From the NCBI GenBank assembly GCA_023415635.1, contig JAEZJV010000079.1, positions 62,001 through 126,000 of the forward strand: 64,000 nucleotides of DNA, read 5' to 3'. A program made the translations under genes and the position numbers. This DNA is from Bacillota bacterium (GTDB lineage: Bacteria > Bacillota > Clostridia > Lachnospirales > Lachnospiraceae). How positions within the stretch are numbered: position 1 is the stretch's first letter; every line of letters starts with the position of its first letter. Below the pieces are notes generated by a model. The model ran no database searches, was not told the origin of the DNA, and saw only the letters and a program-made list of their open reading frames with translations. Positions 16,379 to 25,677 of this stretch are shown here, piece after piece.

Positions 16379-16870
16379 ATGAATATTATACTTAGACAAT
16401 ATAGTAAAAACGATCTGCCGGAAATGATAGAGATATGGAATGAGGTTGTGGAGGAAGGGGTGGCATTTCCTCAGATGGAATCGCTGACCTTGGAAGAAGG
16501 AGAAAGCTACTTTGGAGAACAGTCATATTGCGGTGTCGCAGAAAATACCGACACCAAAGAGGTATTGGGCTTATATACCCTGCATCCGAACAATATTGGC
16601 AGATGCGGTCATATATCAAATGCAAGCTATGCCGTCAAAAGCAATGCCAGAGGCTGCCATATTGGGGAGATGATGGTGAAGAATTCGCTTGATATGGGTA
16701 GAAAGCTTGGATTTTCGCTGCTTCAATTCAATGCAGTCGTAAAAACCAATGCTTCTGCCAGACATATCTATGAAAAGCTTGGATTTGTAGAATTAGGCAT
16801 CATACCTAAGGGATACTTGCTAAAGAGCGGTGCATACGAAGACATTGTTCTCTATTATCATGAGCTGTAA
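16379..16870 (+). CDS. GNAT-family N-acetyltransferase
   Basis: A 163-residue single-domain GNAT. It opens with IILRQYSKNDLPEMIEIWNEVV, contains the acetyl-CoA loop (NARGCHIGEMMV at about residues 91-102) and ends with the typical NASARHIYEKLGFVELG. The arrangement resembles phosphinothricin/L-amino acid acetyltransferases (PAT-like), but the substrate is not predictable. The ribosome site is weak (GGAAGG about 14 bases upstream). It lies 59 bases after hydF in the same direction and may be a read-through member of that unit. Confidence 0.85.
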   Translation: MNIILRQYSKNDLPEMIEIWNEVVEEGVAFPQMESLTLEEGESYFGEQSYCGVAENTDTKEVLGLYTLHPNNIGRCGHISNASYAVKSNARGCHIGEMMVKNSLDMGRKLGFSLLQFNAVVKTNASARHIYEKLGFVELGIIPKGYLLKSGAYEDIVLYYHEL

Positions 16871-16945
16871 TCAAATTCAAAGCTACTTAATATAACAGAC
16901 CCTTTTAGTAAACCTATCAAATAGTTTGTTACGGAAAGAGTAAAA

Positions 16946-16983
16946 AATAGAAAGTGGTTGTTGCAAAACAACCACTTTCTATT
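16946..16983. terminator. Bidirectional terminator, 17-bp perfect stem
   Basis: AATAGAAAGTGGTTGTT (16946-16962), loop GCAA, perfect complement to 16983. On the minus strand it is followed by TTTTT, so it best serves the convergent WG-repeat gene. Confidence 0.85.
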
Positions 16984-16989
16984 CGTTTA

Positions 16990-18684
16990 CTATTCTGCAG
17001 TCCCCATGTAGGCCTTCCAGAAGGAGCCCTCCTTATCGAGAACATCCTCCAGCTGGTCATAGGTCATCGTAAATTCGGGAAAGCCCCCGGCATATGCGGC
17101 GATGTCGTAAGGATAGAAATAGATTGTCAATCCGCCTTCCGTCAGATAGAAATACTGTGCATCAGATATACTCTTAAACTGGTCTTCAAAAAACATTGAT
17201 TCGCCGGTTGCGATATCATCATTGATCTCTTTCGAGATAAATTCATTGATGGGGGTCTTGTAATCGCTGTCCTTCCTAAAGAGGTCCTTTAATTCATAAA
17301 ATTCTCCGGTGGAAATGTCGATAAAATAATAATTCTGAAGCGGCATACCGTGTGCTGCACCAGCATAATAATCATAGCCTGACATGGAGATAATCAGAAG
17401 GCTGTTATGTAAGGAGGCTACGAAACTGTCACTAACAGTCAGTGTATCCTCTTTTGTGATATTTGCACGAGGCTCAATAAAATTGGTTTCCAGTTGTTCA
17501 TTAATCCGGTTCTGTACATTGGTGTCAGCAAGTCCTTCCACCTGGGGATAGTGCACCAGTACAGTACGCAGAGGCTTGAAGATCATATCCCTTACGGTAA
17601 TTTCCGGACTCAGCTTAATGAAGGTTTCCGGCTTCCATAAGACTGTATTATCCGTGTGGTAATAGGTCAGGACACCGTCTACATTTGCCTTAATCACATT
17701 GTCAATTAAGGTCAACACACCACTGCCGTCAAAGCTTGGAAGGGAGTTGACCGGCTTTCCGTCCGTCCCGATAAAGAAAATAGTGGTATCGTCACAGGCA
17801 GAGGCATAATCGCCGTTGAAATGACTGACTTCATAGTAAACATAATCAGTCAACTGCTCACCCTCAAGATTAAAGATAGCTACCGGCATTAATTCTGCCT
17901 CATAACCTTCCACAGAGGGATCTTTTACTGCGAATAAATTGTTTCCGAGATATGAGATACTACTAAAGTTAGGCTCTAAAATGGTTTTACCGGTTGCAAT
18001 GGAAATCACACCCTGTTTACCTCTCTTCGTATATACTCCATAACCGTCCTCAAAGCTGCTGACATAATCCGCATCGATATTGGGCTTATAGCTTTCGACT
18101 ACATTGCCGGTTATATCAATCAGATCATAGGTGGAGGTATCGGGAAGATAAGCATAGGCATGCCCATTTTTATCAAAATTGCTCACGGAGGAATACTTCG
18201 GCTCAACAATAATATTCCCTGCAGTATCGATAAAACCGTATAGCCAGACCTCCTCGGTGGTGAGTATGGAGGCTGCTCCGTTATGGAAGCTGCCTATGGT
18301 ATTCTTGCTCTTATAGATCACTGCCCCGGTCCGGTCAATGATAAGATTATCTTCGCCCTGTCTGACGACAGCGAGGCCATCACTGAAATCATCGGCATAA
18401 TCATATACAGGTTTTATCACGAAGCTTCCGGTTGAATCAATATAGCCGTATTTTGTGAGACCATCAAGCACCTGATAAGCAGGATAAAGAAGCGACTCCT
18501 CTTTCGGCAGAGGGGCAGAGGTTACAGCCGGTGTCGTGGTGGGATCGGGAGCTACAGTAGGAGTTATTATAGTATCCGGAGTATTGATTTGCTCTGAGGG
18601 TTTATCCTTTATTATATAATATAAAGAAATTCCAAGTATGATTAATAATATAGCAGCACATATCGATATCATAATTTTCTTCAT
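16990..18684 (-). CDS. WG-repeat protein with DUF3298-type C-terminal domain
   Basis: A 564-residue membrane-anchored extracytoplasmic protein. Start ATG 18684 has AAAGGAG; the upstream TTG at 18705 overlaps it. Residues about 4-24 form the N-terminal anchor (IMISICAAILLIILGISLYY), followed by a Thr/Pro/Ala-rich linker. WG/KWG-type repeats run from about 70 to 330 (YGYIDSTGSFVIKPVYDYADDFSDGLA and similar units, roughly five copies). The C-terminus (about 380-555: AGAAHGMPLQNYYFIDISTGEFYELKDLF, GGFPEFTMTYDQL) matches the DUF4163/DUF3298 pair seen in RsiV-like and PdaC-like proteins. A role at the cell surface is likely but undefined. Confidence 0.85.
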   Translation of the reverse strand: MKKIMISICAAILLIILGISLYYIIKDKPSEQINTPDTIITPTVAPDPTTTPAVTSAPLPKEESLLYPAYQVLDGLTKYGYIDSTGSFVIKPVYDYADDFSDGLAVVRQGEDNLIIDRTGAVIYKSKNTIGSFHNGAASILTTEEVWLYGFIDTAGNIIVEPKYSSVSNFDKNGHAYAYLPDTSTYDLIDITGNVVESYKPNIDADYVSSFEDGYGVYTKRGKQGVISIATGKTILEPNFSSISYLGNNLFAVKDPSVEGYEAELMPVAIFNLEGEQLTDYVYYEVSHFNGDYASACDDTTIFFIGTDGKPVNSLPSFDGSGVLTLIDNVIKANVDGVLTYYHTDNTVLWKPETFIKLSPEITVRDMIFKPLRTVLVHYPQVEGLADTNVQNRINEQLETNFIEPRANITKEDTLTVSDSFVASLHNSLLIISMSGYDYYAGAAHGMPLQNYYFIDISTGEFYELKDLFRKDSDYKTPINEFISKEINDDIATGESMFFEDQFKSISDAQYFYLTEGGLTIYFYPYDIAAYAGGFPEFTMTYDQLEDVLDKEGSFWKAYMGTAE

Positions 18685-18881
18685 GCTTTTCTCCTTTTGA
18701 TGCAACGCAGGTACGACAGGATTTTGTATTGGTTCTAGCCTTAATTATAGTAAGGATAGAAGGAGAAGTAAAGCATATATCTGTTAAGAATGATTACGAA
18801 TTCTTTAAATATTTGCTGAAACAAAAATAATATGCTAATATATTCCATAAGAGTAATTAATTGGCGAGGAGTTTCTAGCGT

Positions 18882-19406
18882 ATGAAGTATATTCCGAATA
18901 TAATATCTGTCTGCCGCATCATATTATCAATTTCATTGCTTTTTTTCTTTAGGCAGCCGGGAATCTTTTATTTAATATATTTTATCTGTGGCTTAAGTGA
19001 CATTGCTGATGGATTTCTTGCACGAAGCCTGAAGGTAACCGGTAAGCTTGGTGCCAGATTGGATTCTGTCGGAGATTTCTTTTTATTTTTCATTATGCTG
19101 ATTTATTGCAGTATTTTCTTTGGAAAGGATCTGTTTCCCTATTACCCGCTTTTGGCAGCTGTTTTTTGTGTGCGTATCATTGCTCTTCTGTTTGCTGCAT
19201 TCAAATATCATGCCTTTGTTATGCTTCATACAAGAAGTAATAAGGTTACAGGCTTCTTAGCCTTCTTTACTCCGGTCTTTCTCCTGCTGGGTAATCCTAC
19301 CGTGATCTACCTGGTGCTTAGTATAGCATTGTTTTCTGCGCTCGAGGAGCTTATCCTGCATTTCGTCTCTAAAAGCCCCGACCCTGATAAAAGAGGATTG
19401 TTATAG
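18882..19406 (+). CDS. CDP-alcohol phosphatidyltransferase family protein
   Basis: Integral membrane enzyme of phospholipid synthesis type. The 174-residue protein contains the complete family motif D-G-x2-A-R-x8-G-x3-D-x3-D (ADGFLARSLKVTGKLGARLD then SVGD) at about residues 45-68, with all metal-ligand Asp residues. About five to six helices surround it. Family members move a phosphatidyl group from CDP-diacylglycerol to an alcohol (glycerol-3-phosphate, inositol, serine); the acceptor cannot be assigned, and it is somewhat short for PgsA. It is divergent from the WG-repeat gene and followed by the glycogen operon after a 318-base gap. Confidence 0.85.
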   Translation: MKYIPNIISVCRIILSISLLFFFRQPGIFYLIYFICGLSDIADGFLARSLKVTGKLGARLDSVGDFFLFFIMLIYCSIFFGKDLFPYYPLLAAVFCVRIIALLFAAFKYHAFVMLHTRSNKVTGFLAFFTPVFLLLGNPTVIYLVLSIALFSALEELILHFVSKSPDPDKRGLL

Positions 19407-19535
19407 AATAATAATAAAAAAAATTCACTTATCCCGCAGTATTCATGCATATAATAGAAATGGGACAGGTATCTGAAATAATCTGGTGGAGTATAGAACT
19501 CAATTTGATTATATATAATAATAGTTATATATTAG

Positions 19536-19564
19536 ATTACACAATACGACAATTATGCTATAAT
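19536..19564 (+). promoter_or_regulatory. Promoter of the glycogen operon
   Basis: ATTACA (19536-19541), 17-base spacer, TATAAT (19559-19564) with an extended TGC. Predicted start near 19571, a leader of about 155 bases. The rest of the 19407-19724 stretch is AT-rich, and I see nothing else in it. Confidence 0.6.
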
Positions 19565-19724
19565 TATTACATCAGAAGCAGGTATGTATTTATTTCAAAT
19601 ATCAGTACTATTTTGAAATCTTTAAGAATTTTTTCGGAATAACATCATATATTTTCAATGCTGATATTACGAGGGGGAGGATATTTGCATTGCGAAAGCG
19701 AAGGATATTGGAGGTGCAGTTCAA

Positions 19725-21653
19725 GTGACGATTACTAAAAGAGCGGGTGAGATAACAGGAGATCAGCTTTATCTTTTTCATGAGGGTACGAATTATAAGA
19801 GTTATCAAATGCTTGGAGCACATATTATAAAGCAGGAGCAGGAATGTGGAGTCAGATTCAGTGTATGGGCACCGAATGCCTGCTGGGTCAGTGTTGTAGG
19901 TGATTTTAATGGGTGGAATCACAATGTGAATCCGATGCGACGAATAGAAGGCTCAGGTGTATGGGTAGCGTACGTTCCTGAGGCAGCGGAATATCATCTA
20001 TATAAGTATGCCATTGGAACTGGTTCCGGTGAAGTGGTGTATAAATATGATCCTTATGCTTATTATTCAGAATTGAGGCCTAAATCGGCATCCATTATTT
20101 ATGATCTTGAGGGCTATACCTGGGGTGATGCTATCTGGCAGAAGAAGAAAATGGATAAGCTTCCGTTGAAACAGCCAATGCTGATCTATGAAGTGCATAT
20201 TGGATCCTGGAAAAGAAAAGAAGACAATGAATTTTTAACATATAGGGAGCTGGCTTATGCTCTGGTTGATTATGTGATTGATATGGGGTATACCCATATT
20301 GAACTCCTGCCGGTTATGGAGCATCCCTTTGATGGGTCCTGGGGTTATCAGGTGCTGGGATATTATGCGGCAACCAGCAGATATGGTACACCGAAGGACT
20401 TTATGTTTTTTGTGGATTACTGCCACCAAAAAGGAGTTGGAGTAATCCTGGACTGGGTTCCCGCACATTTTCCGAGAGATGCCCATGGACTTGCCAGCTT
20501 TGATGGTACACCGATTTATGAACATCCTGATCCTAGACGGGGAGAGCATCCCGGATGGGGGACTTTAATTTTTGATTATGGACGTAAGGAGGTCCAGAGC
20601 TTTTTGATCTCCAATGTCATGTTCTGGATGGATTACTTTCATGCCGACGGCTTCCGTGTGGATGCTGTAACCAGTATGCTGTATCTGAACTTTGAGAGAA
20701 ACGACTGGGTACCGAATCAATACGGAGGTAGTGAGAACCTGGAGGCTGTTGCACTGCTCAGGCGCTTGAATGAGGTGGTTTATTCCAACTATCCTAATGC
20801 ATTGATGATTGCAGAGGAATCAAGCCAGTGGCCCCTTGTAACGGCACCAACTTACAGCGGTGGATTAGGCTTCCTGTATAAGTGGAATATGGGATGGATG
20901 AATGATACCCTAAAATATAGTTCCATGGACCCTATTTACCGTAAATGGAATCATAATCTTCTGACCTTCTCACTCACCTATGCGTTTTCTGAGAATTACA
21001 TCCTGCCCTTTTCCCATGATGAGGTGGTTCATGGGAAACGTTCCCTCCTAAACAGGATGCCGGGAGATTATAATCAGAAGTTCGCAGGGTTACGATGCCT
21101 ATTTGGTTACATGGCCGCCCACCCGGGGAAAAAGCTTCTCTTCATGGGCGGAGAATTTGGTCAGTTCATTGAATGGAAATATGATGCAGCTTTGGATTGG
21201 CTTTTGCTCGACTATGAAATGCATCGGAAGATGAAGGATTATGTAAAGGCAATCAATCATTTTTATCGGAATACTACCAGCCTATGGGAGGATGATAGCG
21301 GTTGGAGTGGATTTCAATGGATTTGTGCGGATGATAATGACCATAGTATTCTTGCATTCATCAGGAGAGGGCACAAAGAGGATAATCAGACAATTGTTGT
21401 AGTGAATTTTACTCCTGTATTAAGACAGAATTATCGGATTGGTGTACCCAAAGCAACAGGTTATCAGGAAATCTTCAGTTCTGATGATAGTAGCTTTGGT
21501 GGTGACGGGCTGATCAGTACAGAGACAATTAAGGTAGAAAAGCTGCCCTGTCATGGCTTCGAACAATCCATTACCTTACGGATACCGCCCTTATCGGCTG
21601 TTTTTTATCAGCCTTTTAAGCAACAGAAGAAATCAAGTAAAGTTGAAAATTAA
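19725..21653 (+). CDS. glgB: 1,4-alpha-glucan branching enzyme
   Basis: Makes the alpha-1,6 branches of glycogen. The 642-residue protein has an N-terminal CBM48 domain (SVWAPNACWVSVVGDFNGWN), a GH13 barrel and a C-terminal beta domain. Catalytic residues are visible: nucleophile Asp in DGFRVDAVTSM, acid/base Glu in MIAEESSQWP, and the transition-state Asp in FSHDEVVHGK. It is the short bacterial form. The start is GTG 19725 with TTGGAGG about 10 bases upstream. First gene of glgB-glgC-glgD-glgA-glgA2, 15 bases before glgC. Confidence 0.96.
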   Translation: MTITKRAGEITGDQLYLFHEGTNYKSYQMLGAHIIKQEQECGVRFSVWAPNACWVSVVGDFNGWNHNVNPMRRIEGSGVWVAYVPEAAEYHLYKYAIGTGSGEVVYKYDPYAYYSELRPKSASIIYDLEGYTWGDAIWQKKKMDKLPLKQPMLIYEVHIGSWKRKEDNEFLTYRELAYALVDYVIDMGYTHIELLPVMEHPFDGSWGYQVLGYYAATSRYGTPKDFMFFVDYCHQKGVGVILDWVPAHFPRDAHGLASFDGTPIYEHPDPRRGEHPGWGTLIFDYGRKEVQSFLISNVMFWMDYFHADGFRVDAVTSMLYLNFERNDWVPNQYGGSENLEAVALLRRLNEVVYSNYPNALMIAEESSQWPLVTAPTYSGGLGFLYKWNMGWMNDTLKYSSMDPIYRKWNHNLLTFSLTYAFSENYILPFSHDEVVHGKRSLLNRMPGDYNQKFAGLRCLFGYMAAHPGKKLLFMGGEFGQFIEWKYDAALDWLLLDYEMHRKMKDYVKAINHFYRNTTSLWEDDSGWSGFQWICADDNDHSILAFIRRGHKEDNQTIVVVNFTPVLRQNYRIGVPKATGYQEIFSSDDSSFGGDGLISTETIKVEKLPCHGFEQSITLRIPPLSAVFYQPFKQQKKSSKVEN

Positions 21654-21668
21654 AAGGAGGTCTTGTTT

Positions 21669-22904
21669 ATGGTAGGGAAAAAATGTGTTGCTATGCTGCT
21701 GGCCGGAGGACAGGGAAGCAGACTGGGTGTACTAACGAAGAATATTGCAAAACCGGCTGTTCCCTTTGGCGGGAAATATCGTATCATCGATTTTCCGTTG
21801 AGTAACTGCACTAATTCGGGTATTGATACAATAGGTGTACTTACCCAATATAAGCCCCTGAAACTGAACTCCTATATCGGGATTGGTCAGCCCTGGGATT
21901 TGGACCGACTGAACGGTGGTGTAACGATTTTGCAGCCTTATATGAAGCAGAATGCAGGTGAATGGTATACGGGAACAGCGAACGCCATTTATCAAAATAT
22001 AGAATTTATCGAATCCTATCAACCGGAATATGTATTAATTTTGTCCGGCGATCAGATATATAAAATGGACTATAGTGAGATGCTGAAGTTCCATGAGGAT
22101 AAAAATGCTGATGCTACGATTGCTATTTTGGAGGTTCCCTGGGAGGATGCCAGCCGCTTTGGTATTATGAACACAGACGAGGATAATAGAATTTATGAAT
22201 TTGTGGAAAAGCCGAAGAATCCTATCAGCAACAAGGCATCCATGGGTATCTATATCTTCAGCTGGAAAAAGCTCAGACATTATCTGATTGAGGACTTAAA
22301 TACTCCGAGCTCCAATAATGACTTCGGTAAGGATATCATACCGAGAATGCTGAAGGATGGCGAACATATGTATGCATTCCCATTCAAGGGATACTGGAGA
22401 GATGTAGGAACGATACAGAGCTTATGGGAAGCTAACATGGACTTGCTGGAGGAATCTCCTGAGCTGGATTTATATGATTCCGGTTGGAGAATTTACTCCA
22501 GGAATCCCGTAGAACCGCCTCATTTTATTGCCCTTGGTGCATCGGTCAGCCGCTGTATCATCACCGAAGGAGGCATCATCTACGGAGATGTATGTCATTC
22601 GGTGTTGTTTTCCGGTGTAACCGTTGGAAGAGGCAGCAAGATCAATAATTCAATCCTAATGCCGAATGTACGGGTTGGGGAGAATGTAGTCATCGAGAAT
22701 GCCATTATCGCCGAAAATACAGTGATCAGTGATAACTGCTATATAGGATATAATACACAGACAGATGGGGAAAGCAAGGAACAGACAAGGGAAGAGGATA
22801 TAACTGTGGTTGGTGAAAATATGATTCTACCGCCGGGCTTTAGGCTGGATAAAGGCAGTATGATTGATGTAGATAACTATAAAACCTTTCAAGCTGTAAT
22901 CTGA
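21669..22904 (+). CDS. glgC: Glucose-1-phosphate adenylyltransferase, catalytic subunit
   Basis: Makes ADP-glucose from ATP and glucose 1-phosphate, the committed step to glycogen. The 411-residue protein has the nucleotide loop LLAGGQGSRLGVLT, GGKYRIIDFPLSNC, the glucose-1-phosphate motif FVEKPK and a C-terminal left-handed helix domain. ATG 21669 is chosen because AAAGGAGG lies 8 bases upstream; the TTG at 21663 does not fit. It pairs with the adjacent GlgD, as in Bacillus GlgCD, where GlgD raises activity. Confidence 0.96.
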   Translation: MVGKKCVAMLLAGGQGSRLGVLTKNIAKPAVPFGGKYRIIDFPLSNCTNSGIDTIGVLTQYKPLKLNSYIGIGQPWDLDRLNGGVTILQPYMKQNAGEWYTGTANAIYQNIEFIESYQPEYVLILSGDQIYKMDYSEMLKFHEDKNADATIAILEVPWEDASRFGIMNTDEDNRIYEFVEKPKNPISNKASMGIYIFSWKKLRHYLIEDLNTPSSNNDFGKDIIPRMLKDGEHMYAFPFKGYWRDVGTIQSLWEANMDLLEESPELDLYDSGWRIYSRNPVEPPHFIALGASVSRCIITEGGIIYGDVCHSVLFSGVTVGRGSKINNSILMPNVRVGENVVIENAIIAENTVISDNCYIGYNTQTDGESKEQTREEDITVVGENMILPPGFRLDKGSMIDVDNYKTFQAVI

Positions 22905-22969
22905 TTGATCCGAAGGGTTTTTCATATTGCATATTCTTATGCCGTAGCAGACGGCAGAATGGAGGATTT

Positions 22970-24091
22970 ATGAGAAATACAATGGGAATTATTTATACCG
23001 GTGACAGTAATATCAGTCTTCAGGAGCTTACCTTGAAAAGGTCGGTTGCCGCACTCCCCTTCGGAGGCAGATATCGTATTATAGATTTTACTTTATCCAA
23101 TATGATTAATTCCGGTATTATTAATGTAGGAATTATTACACAGAATAACTACCATTCCCTGATGGATCATCTGGATAAAGGAAAGCAGTGGGATCTGGAT
23201 CGAAAAAACGGTGGTCTGTTCATCCTGCCGCCCTACGTGAGTTCAGATAATAAGGGCTGGTATCGGGGTGATATCGAAGCTTATCATAATAACATGTCTT
23301 ATGTTTACCGAAGCCCACAGAAATATATCATACTGTCAGGCAGCTCCATGGTGTGCAACCTCACCTATGACGAGGCCTTGGAATTTCATATAGAGAATCA
23401 TGCCGATATAACGGTTATCTATAAAGAGGAGAAGAATACCACAAGGGAAGCGTTGTCCAAGCATACGATTATCAAGACAGATGAGAACAACCGGGTTATT
23501 GATATGGAGGTAAAGCCAGCCATGCCGAGCACTGATAAGCTTTGTATGGAAATGTATATCATTGAGAAGAGACTGTTCGAATATCTGATTGATGAATGTG
23601 AGTCGCGAGGCTTATTTGATTTTAATAAGGATGTACTCATTCGCAATCTGGACAAGCTGAAAATTCTTGGCTTCCCCTATGAGGGCTATCTGGCAAAAAT
23701 TGATAGTGTACAATCCTACTTCAAGCACAGTCTGGAATTATTCAATCCTGAGAATTTCTATGAGCTGTTTCATCATTCCGGCTTAATTTATACCAAGGTT
23801 AAGGATGAGGTTCCGGCGAAGTACGGCGTGAATGCAAAAGCACAAAATTCTCTTGTTGCTGACGGTTGTGTAATTAACGGTCATGTAGAGAACAGTATTT
23901 TGTTCAGAGGGGTAAAGATCGATGAGGGAGCTGTTGTTAAGAATAGTGTGATTATGCAGGATGCGGAAATACAGGAAAGGGTTATTCTGGAGAATGTCAT
24001 TTTAGATAAGGACGTTATTATTCGTAAGGGAAAGCATCTGGTGGGTCAGGAATCTTATCCGGTTGTGATAAGAAAGAATGCTGTTATTTAG
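22970..24091 (+). CDS. glgD: GlgD, regulatory ADP-glucose pyrophosphorylase subunit
   Basis: A 373-residue GlgC homologue. The position of the GlgC nucleotide loop (LLAGGQGSRL) reads IIYTGDSNISL, so the G-G-x-G-x-R-L signature is lost, while GGRYRIIDFTLSN and the left-handed helix C-terminus are kept. The expected catalytic aspartate region (SGSSMVCN) is also altered. This fits the non-catalytic GlgD subunit known from Bacillus and other Firmicutes. ATG 22970 has GGAGG. It lies between glgC and glgA. Confidence 0.92.
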   Translation: MRNTMGIIYTGDSNISLQELTLKRSVAALPFGGRYRIIDFTLSNMINSGIINVGIITQNNYHSLMDHLDKGKQWDLDRKNGGLFILPPYVSSDNKGWYRGDIEAYHNNMSYVYRSPQKYIILSGSSMVCNLTYDEALEFHIENHADITVIYKEEKNTTREALSKHTIIKTDENNRVIDMEVKPAMPSTDKLCMEMYIIEKRLFEYLIDECESRGLFDFNKDVLIRNLDKLKILGFPYEGYLAKIDSVQSYFKHSLELFNPENFYELFHHSGLIYTKVKDEVPAKYGVNAKAQNSLVADGCVINGHVENSILFRGVKIDEGAVVKNSVIMQDAEIQERVILENVILDKDVIIRKGKHLVGQESYPVVIRKNAVI

Positions 24092-24110
24092 GTAGAAGGA
24101 GAGGATGCAT

Positions 24111-25631
24111 ATGAAGGAGATACTGATGGTCACATCGGAAGCAAGTCCGTTTGCAAAGACCGGCGGTCTGGCTGATGTTGCCGGAGCACTGCCCTATGCA
24201 TTGAACAAACAAGGGGTAGAGGCAAGAGTGATTATGCCCAAATATGAATTTGCCGGTAAATCCAAGAAGAGAATGAAGAACGAGGAAAGCGGCGAAATCT
24301 ATGAGACGGGCGAGAAAAAGACACTTTATGATATATTCTTCGAACTGAATCTGACCTTGGAGCATATCTGCTATATTTATGTGGACCTGGGTTGGAGACA
24401 TCAATACTGCGGAATTGAGAAAGTGGTTTATCGGGGAGTTACTTACTATTTCATCGATAATGAGTTCTATTTCAGGAGAGATAATTGCTATGGTTACGGG
24501 GATGATTCGGAGCGCTTTGCATTCTTTAACAGGGCCGTCCTGGAGGCAATTGCCCATATCAGCTTTACTCCTGATATTCTGCACTGTCATGATTGGCAGA
24601 CGGGTATGGTACCGGTGCTTTTGGAAGCACAGTATCGTCACCTTGACCTATACAAGGATATCCGTACCATGTTTACAATCCACAATCTTAAATTTCAAGG
24701 CATCTATGGTATCATTGAAATGAAGGAATGGTTCGGACTGGGTGACGAGTTTTTTACGTCTGATAAGCTGGAATTCTATAATGCGGGTAATTTCTTGAAG
24801 GGAGGATTGGTCTACTCGAATCTGATTACGACAGTCAGCCCAACCTATGCACAGGAAATTCAGTATGCATTTTTTGGTGAGGGACTGGACGGGCTGCTGA
24901 GAGCACGGGAGAACAGCCTTTTCGGTATCGTAAACGGCATCGATTATGAGGTATATCATCCAAAAACAGATCCATATCTGTTTGCTAATTATACCGAAAC
25001 CGACTTAAAGGGAAAGGCTGAGAATAAGCGGCGGCTTCAGGAGAGACTTAATCTGCCTGTTAATGAAGATATTCCAATGATAGGACTGGTCTCCAGACTG
25101 ACTGATCAGAAAGGTCTGGAGCTGATTGAATGTGTGCTTGAGTACATTATGGAGCAGGAGCTTCAGTTTGTTATTCTGGGCTCGGGTGATCAGAAATATG
25201 AGGATATGTTCCGAAATGCCAGAGACCGTTATCCGGAGAAGCTGGCAGTACGAATAGAATATAACGATCCCTTGGCGCAGCAGATCTATGCGGCCTCCGA
25301 TTTCTTTCTTATGCCCTCTCTTTATGAGCCCTGTGGGTTAGGGCAGCTGATTGCCATGCGTTACGGCTCCCTGCCGATTGTCAGGGAGACAGGAGGACTA
25401 AAGGATACCGTCAGTTCCTATAACGAAGAAACCGGGGAAGGTAACGGTTTTAGCTTTGCGAATTACAATGCACATGATATGCTGTTTACAATACAAAGAG
25501 CAATCACTTTATATAAGGATAAGAACTTACGGAATAAGCTTATAAAAGCAGCTATGTCCTGCGATTACAGCTGGGACAGTTCGGCAGCCAGATATATGGA
25601 GCTGTATGAGAAGCTGAAACCGCAGATTTGA
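24111..25631 (+). CDS. glgA: Glycogen synthase (GT5)
   Basis: Extends glycogen with ADP-glucose. The 506-residue GT-B protein begins MKEILMVTSEASPFAKTGGLADV, with the canonical KTGGL ADP-glucose loop. It keeps HDWQTG, VNGIDYEVY, SRLTDQKG and the C-terminal EPCGLGQLIAMRYG motif. ATG 24111 is chosen over 24105 because AAGGAG is 9 bases upstream. First of two adjacent glycogen synthase genes. Confidence 0.95.
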   Translation: MKEILMVTSEASPFAKTGGLADVAGALPYALNKQGVEARVIMPKYEFAGKSKKRMKNEESGEIYETGEKKTLYDIFFELNLTLEHICYIYVDLGWRHQYCGIEKVVYRGVTYYFIDNEFYFRRDNCYGYGDDSERFAFFNRAVLEAIAHISFTPDILHCHDWQTGMVPVLLEAQYRHLDLYKDIRTMFTIHNLKFQGIYGIIEMKEWFGLGDEFFTSDKLEFYNAGNFLKGGLVYSNLITTVSPTYAQEIQYAFFGEGLDGLLRARENSLFGIVNGIDYEVYHPKTDPYLFANYTETDLKGKAENKRRLQERLNLPVNEDIPMIGLVSRLTDQKGLELIECVLEYIMEQELQFVILGSGDQKYEDMFRNARDRYPEKLAVRIEYNDPLAQQIYAASDFFLMPSLYEPCGLGQLIAMRYGSLPIVRETGGLKDTVSSYNEETGEGNGFSFANYNAHDMLFTIQRAITLYKDKNLRNKLIKAAMSCDYSWDSSAARYMELYEKLKPQI

Positions 25632-25677
25632 TTATTTTACGTATGCGTTTTGAGTATGCGCAGAAATGGAAGGAAAC

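Noticed and set aside
19445..19642. A 65-codon frame before glgB
   Set aside because: AT-rich composition, overlaps the predicted promoter and start of the glg operon, no ribosome site.
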